Position numbers and translations under genes: made by a program
The notes under the pieces: generated by a model
Database searches by the model: none
What the model was told of the DNA's origin: nothing
The model's input: only the letters and a program-made list of their open reading frames with translations
Shown: positions 1 through 10,000 of the stretch, piece after piece
How positions within the stretch are numbered: the first letter of the stretch is position 1
How the letters are laid out: each line of letters opens with the position of its first letter
NCBI GenBank assembly: GCA_024758765.1
Contig: CP101406.1
Span: 806,001-870,000 of the forward strand
Reading direction: 5' to 3'
Length of the DNA: 64,000 nt
From: Mycobacterium sp. SVM_VP21
GTDB taxonomy: Bacteria > Actinomycetota > Actinomycetes > Mycobacteriales > Mycobacteriaceae

Positions 1-3000
1 GCCACCGTTACCGCCCTGGCCGCCATCGCCGCCGAGGGTGCCGTTGCCGTTGCTGTCGGTCACACCCGCCAGGCCGTTGGCGCCCGTACCGCCCGCGCCG
101 CCGTCACCACCGGTGCCGATGGCCCCGGCGTTACCGCCAGCACCGCCGTTACCGCCGTTGGTTCCCGGGTCGGTGGCGTCGAAGCCTCGCCCGCCGTTAC
201 CGCCGTTGCCGCCTGCGGTGGCGTCCGCGCCGGCTGTGCCGTCAGTTCCGGCGGTACCGCCGCTGCCACCGGTACCGGCTCCGGCGCCGGTGCCGCCCAG
301 GCCGGCCTCACCGCGGTTACCGCCGTCGCCGCCCTTACCGCCGTCGGGGTTGTCGGCGTCACCGGCGGCACCGGTTCCGCCGTTGCCAGCGTTTCCGGCG
401 TTCCCGCCGTCACCGGCGTTCCCACCGTCACCGTTGCTGCCGCCGTTGCCGTTGGCCGCGGTACCGGCGTTACCGCCCACACCGCCATTGCCGCCCACAC
501 CACCGTTGCCGCCGTTGCCGGCGTTGCCGCCCGCCCCGTCATCGACGCCGGTCACCCCGGTCGCCCCGTCCTGGCCGGTACCGCCGCTGCCGCCCGTTGC
601 ACCGTTGCCGCCGTTGCCGCCGTCACCGGCGTTACCGGCCAGCGCGCCGCCGTTGCCGCCGGCACCACCAGCGCCACCTGTGCCGCCGGCACCACCGGCA
701 CCACCGGATGCGCCGGGCACGTCGCCGTCAGCACCGACTGCGCCCAGCGCACCGCTACCGCCGGCCGCGCCGTTGCCGCCGTTGCCGAGCAGGCCACCAT
801 TGCCGCCGGCGCCGCCGGCGCCGCCGTCGGCGCCCGGAACGGCGTTCGGGTCAGCCGAGGCGTCATAGCCCGCGCCACCGTTACCGCCATTGCCGTGAAT
901 GCCGGTGACGCCGGTCCCGGCCACACCACCAACGCCGTCGACGCCGCTGGCCGGATTGCCACCGGTGCCGTGCACACCGCCCACGCCGGCGTTGCCCGCC
1001 GTACCCGGGTCACCACCGTTGCCGCCCTTGCCGCCGTTGGGGTTCTCGGCATTGCCGGCCGCGCCGTTGCCGCCGTCGCCGGGGGTGTTGGCGTTGCCGC
1101 CGTTACCGGCGTCGCCGCCGTTGCCGTTGAGTCCGACCACGCCGTTGTAGACGACGCCCGCGTTGCCACCGTTACCGCCGGCGCCGCCGTCGCCACCGCT
1201 GCCGCCGCGGCCACCGTCCTGGCCGTCCTGGCCGGGGAGAATTCCGTCCGCGCCGTTGGCGCCGGCGCCGCCGTCTCCGCCGTCCGCGCCATTGCCGCCG
1301 TTGCCGCCATTGCCGGAGTTCCCGGCATCGCGACCACCGGCACCACCGTTTCCACCGTGACCGCCGTAACCGCCGGCCTTGCCGTCCACACCGGCCTCGC
1401 CGGGGTTGGTCCCGTCGGCACCGGCGGCGCTGTCGCCGCCATGGCCGCCGTTACCGCCGTTACCGCCGTCGCCGATTCGGCCCGCGGCGCCCCCGTTGCC
1501 GGCGGCACCACCGTTCTGGCCCTGGCCGTCAGCAAGCAGGCCGCCGTTGCCGCCATCGCCGCCGTGGCCACCGTTGCCACCACTGATGGCGGCCGCGCCG
1601 TTCGCGCCGGAAGCGGCGCGGGTGCCGTCGCTGTTCAGGCCGCCGAGGCCGGCGATACCGGCGATACCACGGTCACCGCCCGCCCCGCCGTTACCGCCGT
1701 CACCGGCGGACAGGCCGGTTCCGTCGTTGCCGCCGTTACCGCCATTGCCACCGTTACCGGCATTGCCGGCGTCACCGGCGCTACCGCCGGCACCGGCCAC
1801 TCCGGAAGCGCCAGCCGGGTGGACCCCGAAGAACCCGCCTGCGCCGCCCTTACCGGCATTACCGCCGGCGCCGCCGTTGCCACCATTGCCGCCGTTTCCG
1901 CCGTTCATGCCGTCTTGACCGGGTAGGCCGCTGCTGACCCCGGCGCCGCCGGCGTTGGTGCCGTGCAGACCGTTCTGACCGTCACCGCCGGCACCACCGT
2001 CGCCGCCGATGCCACCATTGCCGCCGTTGCCCGCAGCACCGAAGAGCCCGCCCGCCCGGCCGCCGGTACCGCCGCCGCCGCCGATACCGCCGAAGCCGCC
2101 GTTGTCACCGCTCGCGCCGAAAGTGGCTCCGTCGGCTCCGTCGCCCCCGAAACCTCCGGCACCGCCAGCGCCGCCGGCGCCGCCGTTGCCGATGAAGATG
2201 GCCGCACCGCCGGCGCCGCCTAAACCACCTGCGCCGCCGCCGATTCCACCGACGCCGCCGGCGCCACCCAGGCCTCCGTTGCCCAGCAGCCAGCCGCCGG
2301 CGCCACCGTCGCCGCCGGCGCCGCCATCACCGCCGGCAATGCCGTCGAGTCCGGCGCCACCGGCGCCACCGTTGCCGATCAGGCCAGCGGCTCCACCAAT
2401 CCCACCGTCGGCATTGATGGCGTCGCCGGCCACCCCGGCGCCGCCGTCGCCGAACAGGAACCCGCCGTCGCCGAGGTTGCCGAACATGCCCGAGCTGCCG
2501 AGCAACGAGTCGTTGACCCCGTCGAATCCGTCAATGCCGTTGCCGATCAGCACCCGCCCGAACAGGTCAACGAAGGGTTGGTTGACGAGGTTGAGCAGCG
2601 GTTCGGCGTAGCCCATCAGATCCTGACCGACGGCGTACAACGGCAGGTAGATGGAGTTCTGGAAGCCCGTGTAGAGCACATGGTCCATCTCCGCCAGCCA
2701 TGGGCCCAACGGTTGCGTGGGATCGATGGCGAAAATGCTGGAGTCGAATGCGGCACCGGAGTCGAGGCCGGCGAGAAAGTCGTCCGACGATCCGGTGAAC
2801 CACAGGCCCGAGCCCGCCGACCAGGAGTCGAACATCTCCAGGATCGGCTGCATGATCAGGTCGTCGAAGTCCGCACTGGCGGTCGGAGCGGTTGCCACCG
2901 GGCCCACCCCGAAAGCCAGGAACGCACCGACGGCGCTTCCGGCGCCGACGACCCGCCGACCGACGCCGCCTGGACGGCCGCCCTGCCAACGATCACGACT

Positions 3001-3009
3001 CTGCTTCAT
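1..3009 (-). CDS. PE-less PGRS-domain protein, C-terminus beyond window edge
   Basis: Glycine-rich PGRS protein of at least 1003 residues, still open at base 1. The ATG at 3009 follows a GAGGG Shine-Dalgarno. Residues 1-47 look like an export signal: basic start, Gly-Arg-Arg-Val-Val, hydrophobic AVGAFLAFGVGPVA, then APTASA before an Asp-rich start of the mature protein. There is no PE domain (no SFV start, no PE dipeptide near residue 9). Residues of about 48-165 form a non-repetitive domain ending in a block that includes PFVDLFGRVLIGNGIDG and FLFGDGGAG. After that come GGAGG/GGNGG repeats to the edge. The same N-terminal architecture occurs in the gene ending at 7036, so the two are paralogues. 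Family knowledge: PGRS domains are found on mycobacterial surface proteins, usually behind a PE domain. Function unknown. The reading frame is intact throughout the visible part. Confidence 0.88.
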   Translation of the reverse strand, partial: MKQSRDRWQGGRPGGVGRRVVGAGSAVGAFLAFGVGPVATAPTASADFDDLIMQPILEMFDSWSAGSGLWFTGSSDDFLAGLDSGAAFDSSIFAIDPTQPLGPWLAEMDHVLYTGFQNSIYLPLYAVGQDLMGYAEPLLNLVNQPFVDLFGRVLIGNGIDGFDGVNDSLLGSSGMFGNLGDGGFLFGDGGAGVAGDAINADGGIGGAAGLIGNGGAGGAGLDGIAGGDGGAGGDGGAGGWLLGNGGLGGAGGVGGIGGGAGGLGGAGGAAIFIGNGGAGGAGGAGGFGGDGADGATFGASGDNGGFGGIGGGGGTGGRAGGLFGAAGNGGNGGIGGDGGAGGDGQNGLHGTNAGGAGVSSGLPGQDGMNGGNGGNGGNGGAGGNAGKGGAGGFFGVHPAGASGVAGAGGSAGDAGNAGNGGNGGNGGNDGTGLSAGDGGNGGAGGDRGIAGIAGLGGLNSDGTRAASGANGAAAISGGNGGHGGDGGNGGLLADGQGQNGGAAGNGGAAGRIGDGGNGGNGGHGGDSAAGADGTNPGEAGVDGKAGGYGGHGGNGGAGGRDAGNSGNGGNGGNGADGGDGGAGANGADGILPGQDGQDGGRGGSGGDGGAGGNGGNAGVVYNGVVGLNGNGGDAGNGGNANTPGDGGNGAAGNAENPNGGKGGNGGDPGTAGNAGVGGVHGTGGNPASGVDGVGGVAGTGVTGIHGNGGNGGAGYDASADPNAVPGADGGAGGAGGNGGLLGNGGNGAAGGSGALGAVGADGDVPGASGGAGGAGGTGGAGGAGGNGGALAGNAGDGGNGGNGATGGSGGTGQDGATGVTGVDDGAGGNAGNGGNGGVGGNGGVGGNAGTAANGNGGSNGDGGNAGDGGNAGNAGNGGTGAAGDADNPDGGKGGDGGNRGEAGLGGTGAGAGTGGSGGTAGTDGTAGADATAGGNGGNGGRGFDATDPGTNGGNGGAGGNAGAIGTGGDGGAGGTGANGLAGVTDSNGNGTLGGDGGQGGNGG

Positions 3010-3520
3010 GTCGAATCCCTCAATTTCTGAATTCATGCCAGATTAACCTTCAGCTCAGTTGGAATTCACGAGCTGCAAATCTGGCCTACCTGCGCTGCAA
3101 GTTAGCCCAATTTGACGTTCTCGACGAATGGAAGTTTAAGTTTCTGCAGTGCCTCGTGAAGCGCTAAACCATGATTGACCTGAGCATTAACGGAAATCGA
3201 GAGCTGGGCCACATGGCAAATATCATTGTTTACCGACATATGTGAGGGACGCCACAGTTAGGTAAAACTACTTAGACGCCATCCTGGCACTTAAAATAGT
3301 AAAAACCTCATAAAAATGACTTACGCGACCGATCGGGCGACCCCCGCGCACTGGCCGGTGAGAATGCCGATCCGCAAACCCCGTCCCAGCATGGCAGTGC
3401 GCCCGCAGGGCGACACAGCACCGGCACCGAAATATCCTGGTCGTGGCGACTGCGCGGGCGCGGAGTTCGGCTTCCGCCATTTGGCGATGCCCAGGCGACC
3501 GCCAACGGTATAACCACCCC
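3010..3520. other. Long low-GC intergenic region upstream of PGRS gene
   Basis: About 510 bases without a convincing gene, clearly richer in A/T than the flanking genes, especially 3100-3320. It separates the divergent PGRS gene (start 3009) and the esterase (start 3521), so it must hold both promoters. Apart from the GAGGG Shine-Dalgarno of the PGRS gene I could not pick out firm -35/-10 pairs. Short open frames here have no coding character. Confidence 0.6.
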
Positions 3521-4753
3521 ATGGTGCTCAAACTCAAGGTTCCCCAAGATCTGATCGGTGGAGACGCCGATGTGGGCTACGGCAAGGTCGCCGATGCGTT
3601 CCGCGCCAACTTCACCCACGGCCGTGAGGTGGGCGCCGCCGTCTCGGTGTATCGCGACGGCGTCAAAGTCGTTGACCTGTGGGGCGGCTACCGCGACGGG
3701 CGTGCGCGCGAGCCATGGCAGCAGGACACCATGGTCAACGTCTTCTCCAGCACCAAGGGCGTGGCGGCGCTGGCCGTGGCGCTGGCAGTCTCGCGGGGAC
3801 TGTTCGGCTACGACGACAAGGTGGCCGCCCACTGGCCGGAGTTCGCCCAGGCCGGCAAGGGCGACGTCACGGTCCGCCAACTGCTGGGCCATCAGGCCGG
3901 GCTGTGCGCGCTCAAACCCGCGCCCGCGTTGGCCGATGTCGCCGACCCGAACCGGCTGGCGCCCATGCTCGCCGCGCAGAAGCCACTCTGGGCACCGGGC
4001 ACCCGGCACGGCTACCACGCGATCACGTTGGGCTGGTACGAATCCGAGCTCATCCGTCGCACCGATCCGGCGGGCCGCACCCTGGGACGGTTCTTCGCCG
4101 AGGAAATCGCCGCGCCCCTCGGGCTGAACCTGCACATCGGCCTCCCGACATCGGTAAGCCGCAACCAGGTGGCGGTGCTGCACCAGTGGAAGCGCGCCGA
4201 GTCTCTACTGCACCTCAACGTGATGCCGGCGGCCCTGGTGGCGGCGTCGTTCAACCCGTTCGGGCTGCTGGCACGGGCGAGCGATTTGCCCCGGGACATC
4301 AAACCGTGGGACGGCGACTACAACCGCGATGACGTGCGAGCCGTGGAGATGCCGTCGTCCAACGGAATCGGCACCGCCTCGGCGATCGCCCGGCTGTATG
4401 GCGCCGCCGCCACCGCCGATCCGGCCCTGCGCCTGAGCCCAGGCGTACACCACGAACTCACCGCGACGCCGACACCGCCGTCTCGCGGCGAACGCGACAA
4501 GGTGTTGGGCGTGGAGGTGGTGTTCTCTCTCGGGTTATCCAAGCCGGCTTTTGGCTCCGTCTTCGGCTCTTCGGATAAAGCTTATGGCACACCGGGTTTC
4601 GGTGGCTCATTCGGGTTTGCCGACCCCGACACCGGCATCGGCTACTCGTATGTGATGAACCGCCTGGGTTTTCACCTCTACAGCGATCCCCGCGAACTCG
4701 CACTGCGCCAGGCGTTGTTCCGCGATGTGTTGGGCTCCCGGCTGCAGTCCTGA
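3521..4753 (+). CDS. Beta-lactamase-fold serine hydrolase (family VIII-type esterase)
   Basis: A 410-residue serine hydrolase of the class C beta-lactamase/EstB esterase fold. The catalytic SxxK motif is at residues 76-79 (FSSTKG), and a Tyr at about 165 (HGYHAITLGW) is placed where this family carries its second catalytic motif. A Gly-rich stretch near the C-terminus (GTPGFGGSFGFADP) fits the strand lining the active site. No signal peptide or membrane segment, so probably cytoplasmic. The ATG at 3521 is preferred over an upstream in-frame start at 3443, because the extra residues are low-complexity Arg/Ala and the homology-like part begins at Met-Val-Leu-Lys-Leu. Family knowledge: mycobacterial relatives (LipD/LipE/LipL type) hydrolyse short- to medium-chain esters; the substrate here is unknown. 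It converges on the DUF732 gene with only 3 bases between stop codons. Confidence 0.85.
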   Translation: MVLKLKVPQDLIGGDADVGYGKVADAFRANFTHGREVGAAVSVYRDGVKVVDLWGGYRDGRAREPWQQDTMVNVFSSTKGVAALAVALAVSRGLFGYDDKVAAHWPEFAQAGKGDVTVRQLLGHQAGLCALKPAPALADVADPNRLAPMLAAQKPLWAPGTRHGYHAITLGWYESELIRRTDPAGRTLGRFFAEEIAAPLGLNLHIGLPTSVSRNQVAVLHQWKRAESLLHLNVMPAALVAASFNPFGLLARASDLPRDIKPWDGDYNRDDVRAVEMPSSNGIGTASAIARLYGAAATADPALRLSPGVHHELTATPTPPSRGERDKVLGVEVVFSLGLSKPAFGSVFGSSDKAYGTPGFGGSFGFADPDTGIGYSYVMNRLGFHLYSDPRELALRQALFRDVLGSRLQS

Positions 4754-4756
4754 CCC

Positions 4757-5062
4757 CTACATGTACTGGGGGCAGTAGTGCGCCGTCGAGATCGCGGCGA
4801 ACTGGCCGGCCGTCTGAATGGTGAAGCCCGGGTTGGTGGTCTGCACCGCCACGACGGTGTCCATCGGCGACAGTCCCGCGTCCATCAGCTGGCACACCGC
4901 ACGGCCGGCCGACACGGCGGCCTCGTCGTTGGCCCGGTGGCTAAGTCCGGCACCGTTCAAGGTGGCCAGGAACTGTCCATCGATACCGGTCGGCGCGGCG
5001 TTGGCGGGAGCGGCCAGGCCGACCATCGCGCTCAGACCTGCCAGCAGCAGTAACCGTTTCAT
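4757..5062 (-). CDS. DUF732 secreted protein
   Basis: Small exported protein of 101 residues with a classical signal peptide (Lys-Arg start, LLLLAGLSAMVGLAAPANA, cleavage near Ala-Asn-Ala). The mature part of about 80 residues has two cysteines, one in the middle (AVCQLMDAG) and one near the C-terminus (HYCPQYM). This matches the DUF732 pattern of small mycobacterial secreted proteins held by one disulfide. Function of the family is unknown. The ATG at 5062 gives the cleanest signal peptide; an in-frame ATG at 5074 adds four residues. It lies 87 bases downstream of sppA on the same strand and could be cotranscribed with it. Its 3' end almost touches that of the convergent esterase. Confidence 0.82.
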   Translation of the reverse strand: MKRLLLLAGLSAMVGLAAPANAAPTGIDGQFLATLNGAGLSHRANDEAAVSAGRAVCQLMDAGLSPMDTVVAVQTTNPGFTIQTAGQFAAISTAHYCPQYM

Positions 5063-5149
5063 GGCTCTGAGCATGCACGGGGCCCGTTAAAGACGTGTTA
5101 CCGAGCTTTTACTGTCACGAAGAGAATTGTTGATTCTGGGTTACGCGCT

Positions 5150-6922
5150 TTACCAGCGCGACTCCCCCAGCCACAGCACGTGCGCCCCGTTGACCGAGCG
5201 TTCGACCTGGTCGACGACCCCGGCTAGTGACCGCACCAGCAGGCTGCCGACCGCATCGGACAGCGCTGCCGCCGGCTGCGACGACTGGCGCGGCCGAACG
5301 AACTCCCACCACGACGAGCCGGGGTAAGACACGGTGCGGACCGGCGCGTCCGCGTCGAGCCCGGCGAGCACTTTGGCGCGGCGCACCGCCGTGCGCAGGC
5401 CGCCCAGCTCGTCGACCAGCCCGCGTTCGGCCGCGTCGGCGCCGGTCCAGACCCGCCCGCGCGCCACCGCGTCCACCGCGTCGGTGGACAGGTTGCGCCC
5501 TTGCGCCACCCGCGACACGAAGTCGTTGTAGAACAGATCGGCTTCGGCCTCGACCTGTCCTTGCTGCTCGGCGGTGAACGGGGCGTTGATCGACCAGGCG
5601 TCGGCGTTGGCGCCGGTACGCACCGAGTCGGTCCCCACTCCGAGGCGGTCCTTGAGCTCACGGGCGACCAGCTTGCCGGTCACCACCCCGATGGATCCGG
5701 TGATGGTGGCGGGGTTGGCCACGATGGTGTCGGTGCCCGCGGAGATGTAATACCCGCCCGAGGCCGCGACCGCGCCCATCGAGGCCACCACCGGTTTGCC
5801 CGCTGCGCGAGCCTGTTGCACCGCCCGCCAGATGGTTTCGGACCCGGTGACCGAGCCGCCCGGGCTGTCCACCCGCAGCACAATTGCGGCGACCTCATCA
5901 TCGGCCGCGGCCTCGCGCAGCGCTGCGGCGATCGTGTCGCCACCGACATTGCGGTTGCCCAGCGGCGACAGCTGCGGCCCGCCGGAGCCACTGACGATCG
6001 CCCCGGACACCGTCACCACGGCGATCGCCGGCTTGGGCTTGCGCCCGGGCAGGGCGGGCCCCGACCCGCCGGCCGTGGCATGGGCATAGCGCCCCAGGTA
6101 CAGGCGCGGCGGAGCGCCGTCATCGTCGGCGCCGGTGGTGTCCTCGGCGCCGGAGAGTTCGGCGATCCTGTTGTACGCCTCGTCCCGGAATCCGATCCGG
6201 TCGATCAGGCCCGAGGCCACCGCGTCGTCACGCAGCAGCGGTGCCTTGTCGGCCAAGGCATCGACCATCCCGGCGTCCAGATTCCGGGACTCGGCGACGG
6301 CCGCGCGCACCTGGGCGTGCAGGCTCGCCACCAAGGCGGTGTCGGCCTCGCGGTGCGCGTCGGTGTAGGAGTCCTGGGTGAAAAGGTTGGCCGCCGACTT
6401 GTATTCACCGCGGGCGACGAACTGCGCCTCGATGCCGGCCTTGCCCAGCGCACTGCGCAGGAAGGTCGCATTGGTGGCGAAGCCGATCAGCCCGACCGTC
6501 CCCGACGGCTGCATCCAGACCTCACCGAACGCCGAAGCCAGGTAGTAGGACAGCGTGCCCGGGTAGGTTTCGGCCCACGCCAGCGATGGTTTGACGGCGG
6601 TGAATTCGGCGATCGCCGTCCGCAGCTCCTGCACCGGCCCAGCAGCCGCCGACGAAAGCTGCACGCGCGCAATCAATCCCGCAACCCGCGGGTCCTCGGC
6701 GGCGCGGTGGATCGCGGCCACGACGTCCCGCAGTACCGGCGGCCGACCACCGGAGCGGATCAGCGCCAGCGGGTCGAACGCCCCGGTCTCGTGGGGCAGC
6801 TCCTGCAGGTCGAGTTCGAGGATGACGCCGTTGGGCACGCCGTGGTGCCGGGCGGTGTCGATGCGACGCGCGACGCCGCGCAGATCGTCCAGGCCGGGCA
6901 CGCCGGTCAGCAGGGAGAACAT
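5150..6922 (-). CDS. sppA: Signal peptide peptidase SppA, 67K type (protease IV)
   Basis: 590-residue member of peptidase family S49, the long form with two tandem domains. SppA cleaves signal peptides left in the membrane after secretion, using a Ser-Lys dyad. The likely catalytic Lys is residue 175 (RGEYKSAANLF) in the N-terminal half, and the nucleophile Ser is 388 (AVAASGGYYISAG) in the C-terminal half; both are present. I see no N-terminal membrane segment in this reading, unlike E. coli SppA, so membrane attachment may be peripheral. Context: in M. tuberculosis, as I recall, sppA follows rplO directly. Here a 5.3-kb PGRS gene and two hairpins separate them, so sppA is probably transcribed from its own promoter in 6923-6976. 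Confidence 0.92.
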   Translation of the reverse strand: MFSLLTGVPGLDDLRGVARRIDTARHHGVPNGVILELDLQELPHETGAFDPLALIRSGGRPPVLRDVVAAIHRAAEDPRVAGLIARVQLSSAAAGPVQELRTAIAEFTAVKPSLAWAETYPGTLSYYLASAFGEVWMQPSGTVGLIGFATNATFLRSALGKAGIEAQFVARGEYKSAANLFTQDSYTDAHREADTALVASLHAQVRAAVAESRNLDAGMVDALADKAPLLRDDAVASGLIDRIGFRDEAYNRIAELSGAEDTTGADDDGAPPRLYLGRYAHATAGGSGPALPGRKPKPAIAVVTVSGAIVSGSGGPQLSPLGNRNVGGDTIAAALREAAADDEVAAIVLRVDSPGGSVTGSETIWRAVQQARAAGKPVVASMGAVAASGGYYISAGTDTIVANPATITGSIGVVTGKLVARELKDRLGVGTDSVRTGANADAWSINAPFTAEQQGQVEAEADLFYNDFVSRVAQGRNLSTDAVDAVARGRVWTGADAAERGLVDELGGLRTAVRRAKVLAGLDADAPVRTVSYPGSSWWEFVRPRQSSQPAAALSDAVGSLLVRSLAGVVDQVERSVNGAHVLWLGESRW

Positions 6923-6976
6923 GATTTTGAGCCTACCGGCGCAGCCGGACAGGGCGACCGGAGCCGCCAGCGTAGG

Positions 6977-7010
6977 GGAAGCCCCGCACGCCGAAGCGTG
7001 CGGGGCTTCC
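6977..7010 (-). terminator. Perfect 15-bp hairpin after PGRS gene
   Basis: Perfect inverted repeat with arms GGAAGCCCCGCACGC and GCGTGCGGGGCTTCC around a 4-base CGAA loop (TTCG on the transcript). It starts 26 bases after the PGRS stop codon and before sppA. There is no strong U tract, as is common for actinobacterial terminators. Confidence 0.75.
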
Positions 7011-7035
7011 CAGGTTGGGCCTGCGCCGCGAGTCG

Positions 7036-10000
7036 CTAGACCCCAGGCTGACCGGCGGTACCGGTGGGCCCGGTGGCACCCGGAGTACCGGTCTGGCCAC
7101 CAGGACCGGGGTTACCACCGGCGCCGGCCTGCCCGCCGGAACCGCCGGCGCCCGCACCGCCGGCCGTGCCGGTGGAGCCGCCGGCGCTGCCGCCGTCACC
7201 GCCGTTACCGCCGGTACCACCGGTACCACCGGGACCGCCGTTGCCGCCAGGGTTCGGGCCGACCTGGTTGCCGCCCTGACCGCCCTGACCGCCCTGACCG
7301 CCCTGACCGCCCTGACCGCCCTTGCCGCCGTTGCCGTCGACGCCGGCCGAACCAGTGCCATTGTTGGCCGCGCCACCGGCGGCACCGTTGCCGCCGTTGC
7401 CACCGTGTCCGCCGGCATAGCCGTTACCCCCGACACCACCGGTCTCGCCGGGCAGGGCGCCGTTACCGGTCGCGCCCGCGTACCCGATGCCGCCCTTACC
7501 GCCGACTCCGCCGCTGCCGCCGGCTCCACCGTTGCCGGAGTTCGAGCCGCCCAGGCCACCAACTCCGGCGTTGCCGCCGTCGCCGCCTTGACCCGCGGGA
7601 TCGGTGGGCGAGGTCGAGTAGTCGCCTTCGGCGCCGGCACCACCGTTGCCGCCCTTGCCACCGTTACCGTCGGCTCCGGCGTTGCCGGCCTTGCCGCCGT
7701 AACCGCCGTCCTGGCCGGTGTACTGCTGCCCGTCGCCGCCGTTACCGCCGTTACCGCCGTTACCGGTACCGGTGGCGGCAGCGCCCTGCTGGCCGTTAGC
7801 GGCGCCGCCGGCACCGTTACCGCCGGCTCCCGCGGTGCCGCGGTTGCCGCCGTTGCCGCCATTGCCGCCGTGGCCGGCCGCCTGGCTGGTGTCGCCGCCA
7901 CCGGCGCCGTTACCGCCGTTACCACCGTTACCGGCCGTACCGGCAGCGCCACCGTTACCACCCTTGCCTCCGGCGCCCTGGGTGCCGTCGGTGCCGCCGC
8001 CGGTGCCGTGGCCGGCCGCGCCGCCGAGGGCGCCATCACCGCCCTTGCCGCCGTCACCACCGTTACCGCCGGTGCCGCCGTCGGTGCCGTTGCCCCCGCT
8101 GCCCGCGCCGGCATTGCTGCCGGCCGTGCCGTTGTTGCCGGCACCACCGTTACCACCGACACCGCCGTCTCCACCGAGGCCGCCGTTACCGCCGTTACCG
8201 GAGGTCGACCCGCCGTCACCGCCGGCGCCGCCCTTGCCGCCGGCCGCGGCACTACCGCCGTTGGTGCCGTTGCCGGCGCCGTCGGTGCTACCAGCCGACC
8301 CGGCGGCACCGGTGCCGCCGTTACCGCCGGCGCCGCCATTACCGACCGCGCCGCCGTTGCCGCCCTTGCCACCGTCCCCGCCGAGCTGGCCGGTGCCGAT
8401 CTGGCCGATGCCGCCGTTGCCGCCGTTGCCGCCGTTGCCGTCGCCCACGGCGTTGGACCCGGCGTTGCCGCCGGCTGCCTGGGTGCCGTCGGTGCCGTGG
8501 CCGCCGGCGCCGCCGACACCGGCGCTGCCGTGGGTGCCGCCATTACCGCCGGTGCCACCGGAACCTGCGGCAGCACCGCCACCGCCGCCGGCACCGTTAC
8601 CACCGTTGCCACCGTTACCGCCGGCACCGGCGTTACCGCCGTCGCCGCCGACTCCGCCGGCCGCACCGTTGCCGTTGGTGACCGTTCCCGCGTCACCACC
8701 GGTGCCGCCCTGGCCGCCCTGGCCGCCCTGGCCGCCGTTGTCGGCATTGCCGCCGTTGCCGCCGCTACCGGCGGTGGCGTTGCCACCATCGGTGCCAGTG
8801 GCGCCGGTACCGCCCTGGCCGCCGTTCCCGGCGCCGCCGCCGGCACCGGCATCGCCGGAGACCGAACCTCCGTTGCCGCCGCGGCCGCCGCTTCCGCCGG
8901 TGCCACCCATGCCGCCATTGCCATTGCCGCCGCCGGCGAACGACCCGGTCGCACCCTGGGCACCGTCGGCGCCGTGGCCGCCGTTACCACCGTTGCCGTA
9001 GTCGCTGGCATTGCCGCCGGCACCGCCGTTGCCGCCGGCACCGCCGGGCGTGGTCGGGGTGAAGCCGTCACCGCCGGCGCCGCCGTTGCCCTGCGACACC
9101 GTCGAGCTGCTGCCGTTGGTGCCGCCGGTACCGGCCGTTCCGCCATGCCCCACGGTGCCTCCGTTGCCACCGTTGCCGCCGTCTACGTGGCCGGCGGTGC
9201 CATCGGCGCCGTCAGCTCCGTTGCCGGCCGTGCCGGAGTTTCCGCCGTCACCGCCGCTGCCGTGGCTGCCGCTGTTGCCGTGGGCCGCGCTGCCGCCGTC
9301 AGCGCCTTCACCACCGTTGCCGCCGTTGCCGGCCGCCCCGCCGCTGCCACCGTTGCCGTCACTACCGGTGAAGGAGCCCTCGGCGCCGTTGCCGCCGTTG
9401 CCGCCGGTGCCGCCGGAGCCGCCCTGACCGCCGGCACCGCCGTCACCCGACACAGTGCCACCGTCGCCGCCCTTGCCGCCCTTACCGCCGTTGCCGCCGT
9501 TCTGGCCGGCGCCGCCGGAATCGCCCGGATTGGCGCCGTTGGCGCCGTTGCCGCCGGCGAAGCCGTGGTCGCCGGAGTCGCCGTCGCCGCCGTTGCCGCC
9601 GTTGCCGCCGTTGCCGTTGTTGCCGGCGTTGCCACCGACGCCGCCGTTACCGCTGTTTGCGCCGGTGCCGCCGTCGCCGCCGTTACCGCCGTTGCCCTGC
9701 TCGATGCCGCCGCTACCACCGGCACCACCGTTACCACCGGTGTCGCCGATACCGCCGGTACCACCGGCGCCACCGTTACCGGTCTGGCCGGCATCGCCAC
9801 CGTCACCGGCGTCGCCACCGTCGCCCGTACCGGTGCTGGTACCGCCGTTGCCCCCGGCCCCGCCATCGGCGTTGTCGCCCTTACCGTTACCGCCGTCACC
9901 GCCGTGACCACCGGTGCCGCTGCCGGTGGTGCCACCGCCAGCACCGCCGTCACCGCCGCTGCCGCTGTTGCCGGCACTACCGCCGGTGCCGCCGCCGCCG

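Noticed and set aside
38..2611. Several Pro-rich open frames on the plus strand opposite the first PGRS gene
   Set aside because: They are the complement of GGN codons read one base out of frame (CCG runs). They lack start sites and any domain; the glycine-rich minus frame has the signal peptide and ribosome site.
5501..7039. 512-codon plus-strand frame opposite sppA
   Set aside because: It is fully antisense to a well-supported SppA gene with intact catalytic residues.
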